The notes below the pieces were generated by a model. The model was not told the DNA's origin. It saw nothing but the letters and a program-made list of their open reading frames with translations, and made no database searches. Below are positions 10,001 to 17,221 of a DNA stretch of 64,000 bases, in pieces (the first letter of the stretch is position 1; the number at the start of each line of letters is the position of its first letter). A program made the position numbers and the translations under genes. Source of the DNA: Larkinella knui (GTDB lineage Bacteria > Bacteroidota > Bacteroidia > Cytophagales > Spirosomataceae); assembly GCF_003858645.1 (NCBI RefSeq), contig NZ_RQJP01000004.1, positions 124,001 to 188,000 on the forward strand, read 5' to 3'.

Positions 10001-10637
10001 CTACGAAACGCTGGAAGAAGCCAAGAAAAATCCGGGGCTGGAAAATCTGCCCATTATCATCTTTACCGGGAAAAGTCTCTCGCTGGCGGAAGAATTAAAA
10101 ATCAAGAAATACGCCGACTCCATCATTATAAAAACCGCCCATTCCTACCAGCGAATGCTGGACGAAGTTTCACTTTTCCTCCATTTAGTAGACGATCCTA
10201 AAAAAGTCGGCAGTTCGACGGATGATTATAAAAAACTGGGCGCACTGAGTCAGGTGCTGGCCAATAAAACTGTCCTTATCGCCGATGATGATGTACGAAA
10301 TATCTTCTCGCTTTCAAAAGCACTGGAGAGCTATAAAATGAATGTTATCACGGCATTGGACGGGAAAGAAGCGTTTCAAAAATTGCAGGAGAACCCGGCT
10401 ATCGATGTGGTTTTGCTGGATATGATGATGCCACAGATGGATGGGTACGAAACGGCTAAAAAAATCAGAGAGAATTACCAGTGGAAGAACTTACCGGTCA
10501 TTGCCGTAACGGCAAAAGCCATGACGGGTGACCGGGAAAAATGCATTCAGGCGGGCGCATCCGATTACATTACCAAGCCCGTCGATATTGATCAACTGAT
10601 GTCTTTGTTGCGGGTTTGGCTCTACGAACGGTCGTAA
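7032..10637 (+). CDS. CHASE3-HAMP-GAF hybrid histidine kinase with three receivers
   Basis: A 1201-residue membrane hybrid kinase. Domains seen in order: TM1 (about 15-35), periplasmic CHASE3 helical bundle (37-185, with the DAETGQRGFIIT signature), TM2 (190-211), HAMP (212-280), GAF (about 290-445), a long Glu/Gln-rich coiled coil (446-528), HisKA with His538 (MSHELRTPLN), HATPase (N654/N658, DTGIGIP, GGTGLGLSIS), then receivers with phosphoacceptor Asp860, Asp982 and Asp1130. The middle receiver is degenerate: its conserved Lys is followed by Thr-Ala instead of Pro (IIKTAH). It lies 20 bases after the first kinase and before a single receiver, CheR and CheB, which suggests a multi-step phosphorelay. 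The sensed signal is unknown. Confidence 0.94.
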   Translation: MPQSTSNSVIRQLQIVFSISILLLLVSLIASFYSTQKLISNSRLVNHTNEVLIEAENIISYMKDAETGQRGFIITLDPLFLMPYNGAYEKVEASYTTVRRLTADNPAQEKKLAEVKALYEAKFVQMRRIIEMAKRSKGFTSDTIERRVEMVRGKKIMDDLRNLINQIKKDENFMLNDRLKQQQIYINYTPYLLVIAAIISILITASAYIRIKKDLDKRIILELEAKEKYRETADRISVMEGITSDIARGNYATRSQDSKDDELGRIAKALNTMAQSLETTFTDLNNRNWLQTGAVAIDDAIRGERNLENLANNLIATLTSYINAPIGTVYIVDNGPYFKLAGSYAATNAPTTVKIGEGLIGEVIKSKKPVVVHDLPADYINVSSSLGNKPPTALIIVPLVHAYGCIGVIEIGLLRKPEPLETEFLEANLETIAIGVNAALDYAKLQNFLEETQAQSEELQAQHNELENVNAELEAQSLKLQASEEELRVQQEELQQTNAELEERSFLLEEKNGEIQRKAEELELTTRYKSEFLANMSHELRTPLNSILLLSRLLAENNEKNLSEDQIDYAKVIQSSGNGLLGLIDEILDLSKIEAGQMKLEYLNVSLPEITDEIQALFAPLAKEKGLDFTITVEKNVPSVIETDKMRLGQILKNLISNALKFTSKGGISLTVKRPKQTESTLSFVVKDTGIGIPPEKQQLIFEAFQQADGSTKRKYGGTGLGLSISRELAKLLGGEIVLSSKVDEGSEFTVNIPMTSVSSEEQPGKTIQYVSRSPEPLPVKDVEPQNKYISTTIPENIPDDRNAITERDKVILIVEDDTNFAKSLLDYARKKGYKGIVAVRGDEGLKLAGIYKPLGILLDIQLPIMSGWQVMDALKADLQTRHIPVHIMSSHKLKNESLLKGAVDFVDKPVAFEQMQDVFKKIEYVLNRTSKKVLIIEDNPKHAKALAYFLKTFNIHSELKSNVSEGVNALQKDEIDCVILDMGIPDIKAYETLEEAKKNPGLENLPIIIFTGKSLSLAEELKIKKYADSIIIKTAHSYQRMLDEVSLFLHLVDDPKKVGSSTDDYKKLGALSQVLANKTVLIADDDVRNIFSLSKALESYKMNVITALDGKEAFQKLQENPAIDVVLLDMMMPQMDGYETAKKIRENYQWKNLPVIAVTAKAMTGDREKCIQAGASDYITKPVDIDQLMSLLRVWLYERS

Positions 10638-10682
10638 TGTGTACCTTTAATTTTACCAGATAACTCAAATTGAAAGCACACG

Positions 10683-11048
10683 ATGCGTAAAAAACGGGTT
10701 TTGATCATTGACGACGATTCGCGAAATATTTTTGCCCTAAACGCCACGTTACGGGCCCGGTCATTCGATTGTATGTCGTGCACGAATGCGCAGGATGCGT
10801 TGGATTTATTGAAAACCGACGAGGAAGTGGACGCCATCCTGATCGATATGATGATGCCTGAGATGGATGGTTATGAAGCGATTCCGCGCATAAAAAACAT
10901 TGAAAAGCGAGTAAATACGCCGATTTTTGCAGTAACCGCCCAGGCGATGGTTGGTGACCGGGAGAAATGTTTGCAGGCCGGTGCGACCGAGTATATTTCA
11001 AAACCGGTCGATGTCGATCGGTTATTGCAATTGCTGTCTGGTGTTTAA
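10683..11048 (+). CDS. Single-domain response regulator
   Basis: A 121-residue stand-alone receiver of CheY/SpoIIE-like fold. Seen: acidic residues Asp10-Asp12, phosphoacceptor Asp55 in LIDMMMPEMDGYE, the Thr/Ala switch AVTAQAM and Lys-Pro in ISKPVD. Its sequence closely resembles the third receiver of the upstream hybrid kinase (RNIF, DMMMP, MDGYE, GDREKC, AGA motifs shared), pointing to a domain duplication. No output domain, so it acts as a phosphate shuttle or by binding a partner. 45 bases after the hybrid kinase and 7 before cheR. Confidence 0.93.
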   Translation: MRKKRVLIIDDDSRNIFALNATLRARSFDCMSCTNAQDALDLLKTDEEVDAILIDMMMPEMDGYEAIPRIKNIEKRVNTPIFAVTAQAMVGDREKCLQAGATEYISKPVDVDRLLQLLSGV

Positions 11049-11055
11049 TGGATTC

Positions 11056-11868
11056 ATGATGATCGAAGACACTGAAATAGATCTGGTGTTAAATGACCTG
11101 TTTGAACTATACGGGTATGACTTTACAAATTACGCCCGAGCGTCGTTAAAGCGCCGAATTAGCCGATTATTTATTCTGGATAAATTCCCGAGTTTTGCGG
11201 AATTTCGGTACCGGATAAAATCCGATTCAAATTATTTAAAGCGCGTCATTGAAGGGCTTACGGTTACCGTTACGGAAATGTTCCGCGATCCGCTGTTTTA
11301 TAAAGCATTGCGAACAGAGGTCGTACCGGCTCTGGCGGCCAAACCGTTTATTCGCATCTGGCACGCGGGCTGTTCAACCGGCGAGGAAGTATTTTCGATG
11401 GCTATCGTATTGAAAGAAGCCAATCTTCTTCATAAGACCTTGCTATACGCAACGGACTTAAACCCGGAAGTTCTTGAGAAAGCCCGCAGGGGCATTTTTC
11501 CGTTGGTTCAAATGAAGCAATATTCCGAAAACTACATCGAATCGGGCGGTAAAAATGACTTTTCGGCGTATTATACTGCTCAATATGGTCAGGTTAAATT
11601 CGATGAGACACTGGCCGAAAAAATGATTTTTTCGACGCATAATTTAGTTTCTGATCGCTCTTTTAATGAATTCGACCTGGTATTATGCCGCAATGTACTG
11701 ATCTATTTTGATAAAAATTTACAGGAACGAACGTTGAATCTGTTCGATGAAAGCATCGGTACGCTCGGCTATTTAGCGCTGGGCTCGAAGGAAACGCTGA
11801 ATTTTTCAACGATCAAGCCCAAATATAAACAATTGAATAAAGAGAAAATATGGCGGAAAATAAGCTAG
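11056..11868 (+). CDS. cheR: CheR-type protein-glutamate O-methyltransferase
   Basis: A 270-residue SAM-dependent methyltransferase of the CheR family, which methylates glutamates on signalling proteins. Seen: the N-terminal helical CheR_N region (residues 1-75, with YGYDFTNYARASLKRRI), the SAM site IWHAGCSTGEEVFSMAIVL, the ATDLNPEVLEKA acid loop and LVLCRNVLIYFDKNLQ. ATG 11056 and ATG 11059 are adjacent; both are compatible. It overlaps cheB by 19 bases, so translation is probably coupled. No methyl-accepting chemotaxis protein is in the window, so its substrate is likely one of the neighbouring sensor kinases; that is inference. Confidence 0.93.
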   Translation: MMIEDTEIDLVLNDLFELYGYDFTNYARASLKRRISRLFILDKFPSFAEFRYRIKSDSNYLKRVIEGLTVTVTEMFRDPLFYKALRTEVVPALAAKPFIRIWHAGCSTGEEVFSMAIVLKEANLLHKTLLYATDLNPEVLEKARRGIFPLVQMKQYSENYIESGGKNDFSAYYTAQYGQVKFDETLAEKMIFSTHNLVSDRSFNEFDLVLCRNVLIYFDKNLQERTLNLFDESIGTLGYLALGSKETLNFSTIKPKYKQLNKEKIWRKIS

Positions 11869-12440
11869 AAAATACCTGTAAAGCCGTTATTATCGGTGGC
11901 TCTGCGGGTAGTATTGAAGTGCTTTTAAAACTACTTCCCGCCTTAAATCCTGGATTATCTTTTGCCATTATTATTGTATTGCACCGTAAAAATTCAACGG
12001 ATTCATCGTTGGCAGATTTATTATCTACAAAATCAACGATGTTAATTCGGGAAGTGGAAGATAAAAACCCGGTAACGCCCGGTGTAATTTACCTGGCTCC
12101 TGCAGATTATCATCTTTTAATCGAGAAAGAGGAAGTGTTTTCGCTCGATGATTCCGAGAAAGTAAATTACAGCCGCCCTTCCCTCGATGTCGCTTTTGAG
12201 TCAGCCGCAGATGTCTACGGTTCTGCGCTCGTCGGGATCATTTTGTCAGGTGCCAATGCTGACGGAACGGCGGGATTCAATACCATCAAAAAAGCCGGCG
12301 GAACCTTGATTGCCCAGAAACCGGAAACCGCTCAGTCCAGCTTCATGCCGCAACAGGCGATTCTACACGCGCCCGTCGACTTCGTACTGGATGTGCCTGA
12401 AATGGCAGCTTTTATCAATTCGATCACTACCGCAAACTGA
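11850..12440 (+). CDS. cheB: CheB-type methylesterase without a receiver domain
   Basis: A 196-residue protein-glutamate methylesterase catalytic domain. Seen: the catalytic triad residues Ser18 (GGSAGS), His45 (VLHRKN) and Asp138 (LSGANADGTAG), plus LAPADYHLLIE and the C-terminal QKPETAQSSFMPQQAI segment typical of CheB. Classical CheB has an N-terminal receiver of about 120 residues that is absent here, so activity must be controlled another way, perhaps through the free receiver encoded two genes upstream. It overlaps cheR by 19 bases and closes the cassette; the next gene converges on it 16 bases away. Confidence 0.93.
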   Translation: MAENKLENTCKAVIIGGSAGSIEVLLKLLPALNPGLSFAIIIVLHRKNSTDSSLADLLSTKSTMLIREVEDKNPVTPGVIYLAPADYHLLIEKEEVFSLDDSEKVNYSRPSLDVAFESAADVYGSALVGIILSGANADGTAGFNTIKKAGGTLIAQKPETAQSSFMPQQAILHAPVDFVLDVPEMAAFINSITTAN

Positions 12441-12456
12441 GCGAAAAGGAGCTTAC

Positions 12457-13233
12457 TCACTGCTCCTCCACATTCCCCGCGCCCAGCTCCTGAAACAGCG
12501 TCTGCCAATACTGCGTCACGGCCGGATTGTTCTCTTTCACCGACGCATTCGGCGCAAAAGGCAGAATCATGGCAATGTCCGGACTGCCAATCGTATACCG
12601 TTTCAATTGTTCGGCGTCCGCTTTCGCCCAGTCATCCGCCTGCGCATTGTCTTTCGGGGGCGTTTTATGAAAATTCCGGCGTCCGGCGCTGTAAACGCTC
12701 TCAACCATATCGCTCAGGTAATATACTTTCACGGTGGCTCCGCTTTCGTTGGCTTTGGCAATGACCGGCAAACTGGCCCAGATATCCGTTTCTTTGTTCG
12801 ACGACGACGCGTTTGGTGCCGCCAGTTGCTGCAACACGCGTTGCCGAATGGCGGCTTTTTCGCGACCCAGCGACAAATCGAAACTGGTTTGGGCGGCTTC
12901 GCGGTCGGTGGCGTTGGCGCTGCTGACGTCTTCCATTTCCGAGCGGGCCGTCACCGACAACGCGCGGGCTTTCGAGGTGTTTTCGTGAATGAAATAGACG
13001 TCCAGTTTGTCCCCTTTATTCTTGATATTCTGTTCGATAATGTCATTGATCGCGCTCTGGTATTTCTGGGAAACGAACGCTTTATTGGCGTTGACACTGA
13101 CGGATTTGTCCAGAAAAATCAGCGTATAAACCGGTTCCGATTTGGCGGTTTTCTGATCGGCCTCTTTACTCGTGTCGGAAGAACAGGCCGCGAGGGTCAG
13201 CAGCAGAACGCAGCTAAAAAGTATTTTTTTCAT
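12457..13233 (-). CDS. von Willebrand factor A-like lipoprotein
   Basis: A 258-residue predicted lipoprotein: signal with lipobox LAACSS (Cys17), then a Lys/Asp/Thr-rich linker. Residues from about 36 on read TLIFLDKSVSV, which carries the DxSxS MIDAS metal-binding pattern of vWA domains, followed by a Rossmann-like alternation and VKVYYLSDMVES, where the later MIDAS aspartate would lie. So it may bind a metal and a protein partner in the periplasm or outer membrane. It follows a small minus-strand gene by 22 bases. No close family is recognised; the vWA call rests on the motif and fold pattern. Confidence 0.68.
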   Translation of the reverse strand: MKKILFSCVLLLTLAACSSDTSKEADQKTAKSEPVYTLIFLDKSVSVNANKAFVSQKYQSAINDIIEQNIKNKGDKLDVYFIHENTSKARALSVTARSEMEDVSSANATDREAAQTSFDLSLGREKAAIRQRVLQQLAAPNASSSNKETDIWASLPVIAKANESGATVKVYYLSDMVESVYSAGRRNFHKTPPKDNAQADDWAKADAEQLKRYTIGSPDIAMILPFAPNASVKENNPAVTQYWQTLFQELGAGNVEEQ

Positions 13234-13255
13234 AAGGACTTAACCGTCATCAGAT

Positions 13256-13477
13256 TTACGGGGCCGAATCGTCGGGCCGTTGAATGATCAAAGTAGTTTT
13301 TTGTAAAACGTTGCGCTCCGTGAGTTGTTTGCCTTTGGTGTCCTGATCCGGAACAAATTTGTATTTTCTCTCTCCAGGTAGCCGAATCTGCGCTTTTACC
13401 GACCGGAAATGAAAACCGCCTTCCGGAAAATCAAATGTACCAACAAACTCTGTATCTTGCTTAATCTGCTGATTCAT
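13256..13477 (-). CDS. Small conserved-looking hypothetical protein
   Basis: A 73-residue ORF, ATG at 13477, that fills the gap between the vWA-like lipoprotein and the divergent amidohydrolase. The sequence alternates hydrophobic and polar residues like a small beta protein (EFVGTFDFPEGGFHF, RKYKFVPDQDT, KTTLIIQRP) with no signal peptide. It would be cotranscribed with the lipoprotein gene. The family is not recognised; its reality rests on position and a plausible composition. Confidence 0.5.
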   Translation of the reverse strand: MNQQIKQDTEFVGTFDFPEGGFHFRSVKAQIRLPGERKYKFVPDQDTKGKQLTERNVLQKTTLIIQRPDDSAP

Positions 13478-13494
13478 CAACCTAACTTCCCGGT

Positions 13495-15117
13495 ATGAAC
13501 CCTGTTTTTACCCGACTCTTTACGCTCTTCATCGTCGTTGTATCCCTTTCCCGTTTACAGGCGCAGGTCACCAACGCCCCCGCCCGCAAGGAAGGCGACG
13601 GCCCCTACAAACGGCTCATCATCCGGGGCGTTACGCTCATCAACAGCACCGGTGCGCCCCCGGTTGGGCCGGTCGATATTGTGGTGGAGAAAAACCGCAT
13701 CGCCCAGATCAAGCAAGTCGGTTATCCCGGTGTTCCGATCGATGCCAAAAACCGCCCGCAACTGAATGCGGGCGACAAAGAACTGAATTGCGAAGGCATG
13801 TATCTGATGCCCGGTTTTGTCGATATGCACGGACACATTGGCGGCAAGTCGCAGGGCACGCCGTCGGAATACGTTTTCAAGCTCTGGCTGGGCCACGGCA
13901 TCACCACGATTCGCGACCCATCGGCGGGCAACGGCCTCGACTGGGTGCTCGATCACCGCGGCAAAAGCGAACGCAACGAAATTACCGCCCCGCGGATTAA
14001 AGCCTACACGGCTTTTGGAATGGGGGCTAAAGAAACCATCACGACGCCGGAACAGGCCCGCGCCTGGGTGCGCGAAAATGCCAAAAAAGGGGCCGATGGC
14101 ATTAAGTTTTTTGGCGCTGAACCGGATGTTTTTCGGGCCGCTCTGGACGAAAACAAAAAACTCGGTCTGCGCTCGGCCTGTCACCACGCCCAGCTGGAAG
14201 TGGCCCGTATGAACGTGCTGGCAACGGCCAAAGCCGGGCTGACGTCGATGGAGCATTGGTACGGTTTGCCCGAAGCCTTGTTTGAAGACAAAACCATTCA
14301 ATCGTATCCGGCTGATTATAACTACAATAACGAACAAAACCGCTTCGAGGAAGCCGGGAAGCTCTGGCAACAAGCCGCCAAACCGGGTACCGAAAAGTGG
14401 AACAAGGTGATGGACGAGTTGATCGCGCTGGACTTCACCATCGACCCTACGTTCAATATTTACGAAGCGAACCGTGAATTGATGCTGGCCCGCCGGGCCG
14501 AATGGCACGACGAATACACGCTCCCGGCACTCTGGCGGTTTTACGGCCCGAGCCGGATTTCGCACGGTTCCTACTGGCACAACTGGGGAACGGAGCAGGA
14601 AGTGACCTGGAAACGCAACTACCAACTCTGGATGGCGTTTGTGAACGAATACAAAAACCGCGGGGGGCGCGTCACGACCGGTTCCGATTCCGGTTTTATT
14701 TACCAGCTCTACGGTTTTGCCTACATCCGCGAACTGGAACTGCTGCGCGAAGCCGGTTTTCACCCGCTGGAGGTGATCCGGGCGGCAACGTTGAAAGGGG
14801 CTGAAGCGCTGGGAATGGCCGATCAGATTGGCTCGGTGGAAGTTGGCAAACTGGCCGATTTTGTGATTACCGAAGAAAATCCGCTGGCAAACCTGAAAGT
14901 GTTATACGGCACCGGTGCCATTCATCTGAACGAAAAAAACGAAGTGACGCGGGTTGGTGGGGTAAAATACACCGTAAAAGACGGTATTGTCTACGATGCC
15001 AAACAACTGCTGACCGACGTGAAGAAGATCGTCGCTGAAGCCAAACAGAAAGAAAATTTCGAAATCACCCAGCCGGGTATGCCGCCCAAACCGGCCAAGC
15101 TTTCGGGCGGTAATTAG
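13495..15117 (+). CDS. Secreted amidohydrolase-superfamily protein
   Basis: A 540-residue metal-dependent hydrolase of the imidazolonepropionase-like amidohydrolase group. Seen: a signal peptide ending near RLQAQ, the metal motif VDMHGHIGG (about residue 108), later His residues in SACHHAQ and SMEHWYG, the acidic metal ligand region TTGSDSGF, and the C-terminal beta-sandwich ALGMADQIGSVEVGKLADFVI typical of the family. Export suggests action on a peptide-like or cyclic amide substrate in the periplasm, but the substrate cannot be named. The gene is divergent from the small vWA operon and ends at a hairpin shared with the converging flavin-binding gene. Confidence 0.88.
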   Translation: MNPVFTRLFTLFIVVVSLSRLQAQVTNAPARKEGDGPYKRLIIRGVTLINSTGAPPVGPVDIVVEKNRIAQIKQVGYPGVPIDAKNRPQLNAGDKELNCEGMYLMPGFVDMHGHIGGKSQGTPSEYVFKLWLGHGITTIRDPSAGNGLDWVLDHRGKSERNEITAPRIKAYTAFGMGAKETITTPEQARAWVRENAKKGADGIKFFGAEPDVFRAALDENKKLGLRSACHHAQLEVARMNVLATAKAGLTSMEHWYGLPEALFEDKTIQSYPADYNYNNEQNRFEEAGKLWQQAAKPGTEKWNKVMDELIALDFTIDPTFNIYEANRELMLARRAEWHDEYTLPALWRFYGPSRISHGSYWHNWGTEQEVTWKRNYQLWMAFVNEYKNRGGRVTTGSDSGFIYQLYGFAYIRELELLREAGFHPLEVIRAATLKGAEALGMADQIGSVEVGKLADFVITEENPLANLKVLYGTGAIHLNEKNEVTRVGGVKYTVKDGIVYDAKQLLTDVKKIVAEAKQKENFEITQPGMPPKPAKLSGGN

Positions 15118-15144
15118 TACCCACGGACTAAACTCCGTGGGTAC
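15117..15144. terminator. Hairpin between convergent genes
   Basis: A perfect 11-base stem GTACCCACGGA / TCCGTGGGTAC with a six-base loop, located exactly at the ends of the amidohydrolase and the minus-strand flavin-binding gene. There is no strong T-run, so it may slow rather than fully stop RNA polymerase. Confidence 0.55.
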
Positions 15145-15726
15145 GGAGTTTTTCTTCCAGGCTCCGGATGTAGTCATCCCGTTCCGCCAGGGCATCGGCA
15201 ATGTCTTCGGCGGTGTAGCGGGGTTTAATGTGCTGGGGACAATTCCAGTCGTAGGCTTTCACGGTCAGAATTACCATCCGTTCGGGGCGGTGCGGATAAT
15301 CGGCGGGGTCGAGCAACTCAAAAAGCGCCGGATTGTCGGTCAGCTCCACAATTTTGGCTTCGGCGTAAATTTTCAGGCGCGTCCGTCGCGGATAATCCAC
15401 CAGAATGAGCGATACCTGGGGATGGGTCTGGATGTTGCCGACCGAAATATACTGGCGGTTGCCGGTGAAATCGACAAACCCGATGGTTTCCTTGTCGATC
15501 ACCTTCACAAACCCCTTCGGGCCGCCCCGGTGCTGGATGTACGGAAACCCGTTTTCGCCCATACTGGACTATCCTGTTCGGCAATAAAGGCGGCTTCCTG
15601 CCCACTTAGCCCATCGCGGTAGGTATGGTTTTCCTGACGGGCGTAGGCACTGCGGCTCCCGTAACGTTCCTGAAGTTTTTTGATCGGGTCGGTGAAGGCC
15701 AGCGCTGCGTACGGTTTCATGCTCAT
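15128..15726 (-). pseudogene. Pyridoxamine 5'-phosphate oxidase-like flavin-binding protein, frameshifted
   Basis: The two halves of one protein are in different frames. The first half (from ATG 15726) reads MSMKPYAALAFTDPIKKLQERYGSR to AAFIAEQDS; the second half restarts as MGENGFPYIQHRGGPKGF and continues through NRQYISVGNIQTHPQ and YPRRTRLKIYAEAK to the stop at 15128. Related flavin-binding proteins read as IAExDSFYMAxxGExGxPYxQxRGG, so the segment after the DS is about three residues short as well as out of frame. This is what a 10-base deletion near 15567-15575 would give. A sequencing error cannot be excluded. The start overlaps the upstream small gene by four bases. Confidence 0.75.
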
Positions 15727-15905
15727 TGCGGATTAGCGGGTGAATTTTGTTCCGGCTCGGTTGCCGGTTTTGAGGGGTCATTCCGGTCGGGCGTTGGCAC
15801 CACCGGGGCCGTAAGCTGGTTCAATACCTCCTCGTCCCACATCGTATCCCCGCATTCTTCGCGAACGAAAGGAAGTTCTTCGTCTTCATTTTTCGGTGCA
15901 TTCAT
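15723..15905 (-). CDS. Small acidic protein coupled to the flavin-binding gene
   Basis: A 60-residue, very acidic and proline-rich protein (NEDEELPFVREECGD, then TPDRNDPSKPATEPEQNSP). Its stop overlaps the start of the frameshifted flavin-binding gene in an ATGA, which points to translational coupling and supports it being a real gene. No known domain. The disordered C-terminal half and acidic head suggest a partner or regulatory peptide; function unknown. Confidence 0.55.
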   Translation of the reverse strand: MNAPKNEDEELPFVREECGDTMWDEEVLNQLTAPVVPTPDRNDPSKPATEPEQNSPANPQ

Positions 15906-16106
15906 GGCTTTATATCGGTTAAAGTTGGTTTAAACATACTGATTTATCTTGTAGAACGTACTGACGGTTCAGTCGTAAGCTGCTCTTCAAAACCGGAACC
16001 TGAATGGTTTTCATGATAACTTTGTCTACTATTGCAACAAAGGTACCGGCTCGGTGCCTGTTTCCTGAGGACAAATCCGCCTATTCATGGGATAGATTTC
16101 CCGGCC

Positions 16107-16982
16107 ATGAAAGAAAAAAATCTGCCCGTTCTTCACATCGATGACTTTCATCAGGCCGCGAAGCACCATCCGGATGTGTATGTGCATCTCTTTAAAGAAC
16201 ACGCGGAAAAACACCGGTTTATTCTGACCCCGCATCGTCACGATTTTTATTTGCTGGTTGTATTCACCCAGGGCGAGGGCACCCACACCGTTGATTTTGT
16301 GAATTATCCGATCCGGCCGGGCAGCGTGTTTTTTATGTCGCCCGCTCAGGTGCATACCTGGACCTACACGGAGGATGCGGACGGGTACCTGATTTTTTTC
16401 AATGCCGATTTTTACCTCGTCGATTTCCCGGCCCGAAAGCTCTCGGACCTTCCGCTGTTTCATTCGCTCGCTACGCCACCCGTCGCGTACCTGTCGGGTA
16501 CGAATCTAGCCGATACGGAAACACTTTTTAGCCGGATACACCAGGAATTTACGGGAAATGGCTACCGGCGGGAGGATGTCATCCGGTCGTACCTCAATAT
16601 TCTTTTGGTGAAGTTAAGCGGTTTTTGCCTCGCTCATCAGCCTTCTCCGTTGTCTCCGTATGCCCAAAGTCAGATCCGGCAATTGGAATTGCTCGTTGAA
16701 AAATGGTATCTGGAACACCGTACCGTGCGGGAGTATGCCGGGATGATGGCGTTGTCGGAAAAGCAGCTTTATACGGTTTGTCAGACCGCTTTGGGGAAGC
16801 CGTTGCAAAAAATCATTCAGGACCGCCTGCTGCTGGAAGCGAAGCGGTTGCTGGTTCATACCGAGCTTTCGGTGGCGCAGGTGGCCGACCGGCTCAATTT
16901 TCCGGATCATTCGTACTTCAACCGGTTTTTCCGGAAGGAAACCGGCACAACGCCGGAGCAGTTTCGGCGCGGGTATCGATGA
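16107..16982 (+). CDS. AraC-family transcriptional regulator
   Basis: A 291-residue regulator with an N-terminal cupin-type sensing domain (HRHDFYLLVVFTQGEG, the IRPGSVFFMSPAQVHTW segment) and a C-terminal pair of helix-turn-helix motifs (VREYAGMMALSEKQLYTVC and LSVAQVADRLNFPDHSYF, then FFRKETGTTPEQFR). ATG 16107 is preferred because the extra residues from an earlier in-frame start at 16032 do not belong to the domain. It stands alone on the plus strand; targets are unknown. Confidence 0.92.
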   Translation: MKEKNLPVLHIDDFHQAAKHHPDVYVHLFKEHAEKHRFILTPHRHDFYLLVVFTQGEGTHTVDFVNYPIRPGSVFFMSPAQVHTWTYTEDADGYLIFFNADFYLVDFPARKLSDLPLFHSLATPPVAYLSGTNLADTETLFSRIHQEFTGNGYRREDVIRSYLNILLVKLSGFCLAHQPSPLSPYAQSQIRQLELLVEKWYLEHRTVREYAGMMALSEKQLYTVCQTALGKPLQKIIQDRLLLEAKRLLVHTELSVAQVADRLNFPDHSYFNRFFRKETGTTPEQFRRGYR

Positions 16983-17003
16983 AAGAATTTTAGAATCGGA
17001 TTT

Positions 17004-17150
17004 CTAGTGGGAGTAAAATTTACTGATCAAATAAATAAAAATCAGTGTAAAACCTATAATGGGGTAGACCACTATTTTGATTTTGCGTCGTAATTTGAAA
17101 ATGCCCAGGATGATAAAGCATAATCCCAGAATCCATACCGTTCCGTCCAT
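17004..17150 (-). CDS. Small two-helix membrane protein
   Basis: A 48-residue ORF (ATG at 17150, stop TAG at 17004-17006) in the gap between the AraC gene and the M28 peptidase. It reads MDGTVWILGLCFIILGIFKL, a short basic loop (RRKIKIVV), then a second hydrophobic run to a KFYSH end, giving a hairpin of two membrane helices. AAGGAG lies directly upstream of the ATG, unusually close. Family not recognised; below normal gene-caller size. Confidence 0.45.
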   Translation of the reverse strand: MDGTVWILGLCFIILGIFKLRRKIKIVVYPIIGFTLIFIYLISKFYSH

Positions 17151-17221
17151 ACTCCTTGATGTAAACTGACTATTTCTGCTCAAAGTCTTTCGCTTTCAGC
17201 AGAAATAGCCAGTTCGATCTA

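Noticed and set aside
13555-14763. A 402-codon antisense ORF over the amidohydrolase gene
   Set aside because: The plus-strand protein has clear metal motifs; the antisense frame is long only because of base composition and has no domain.
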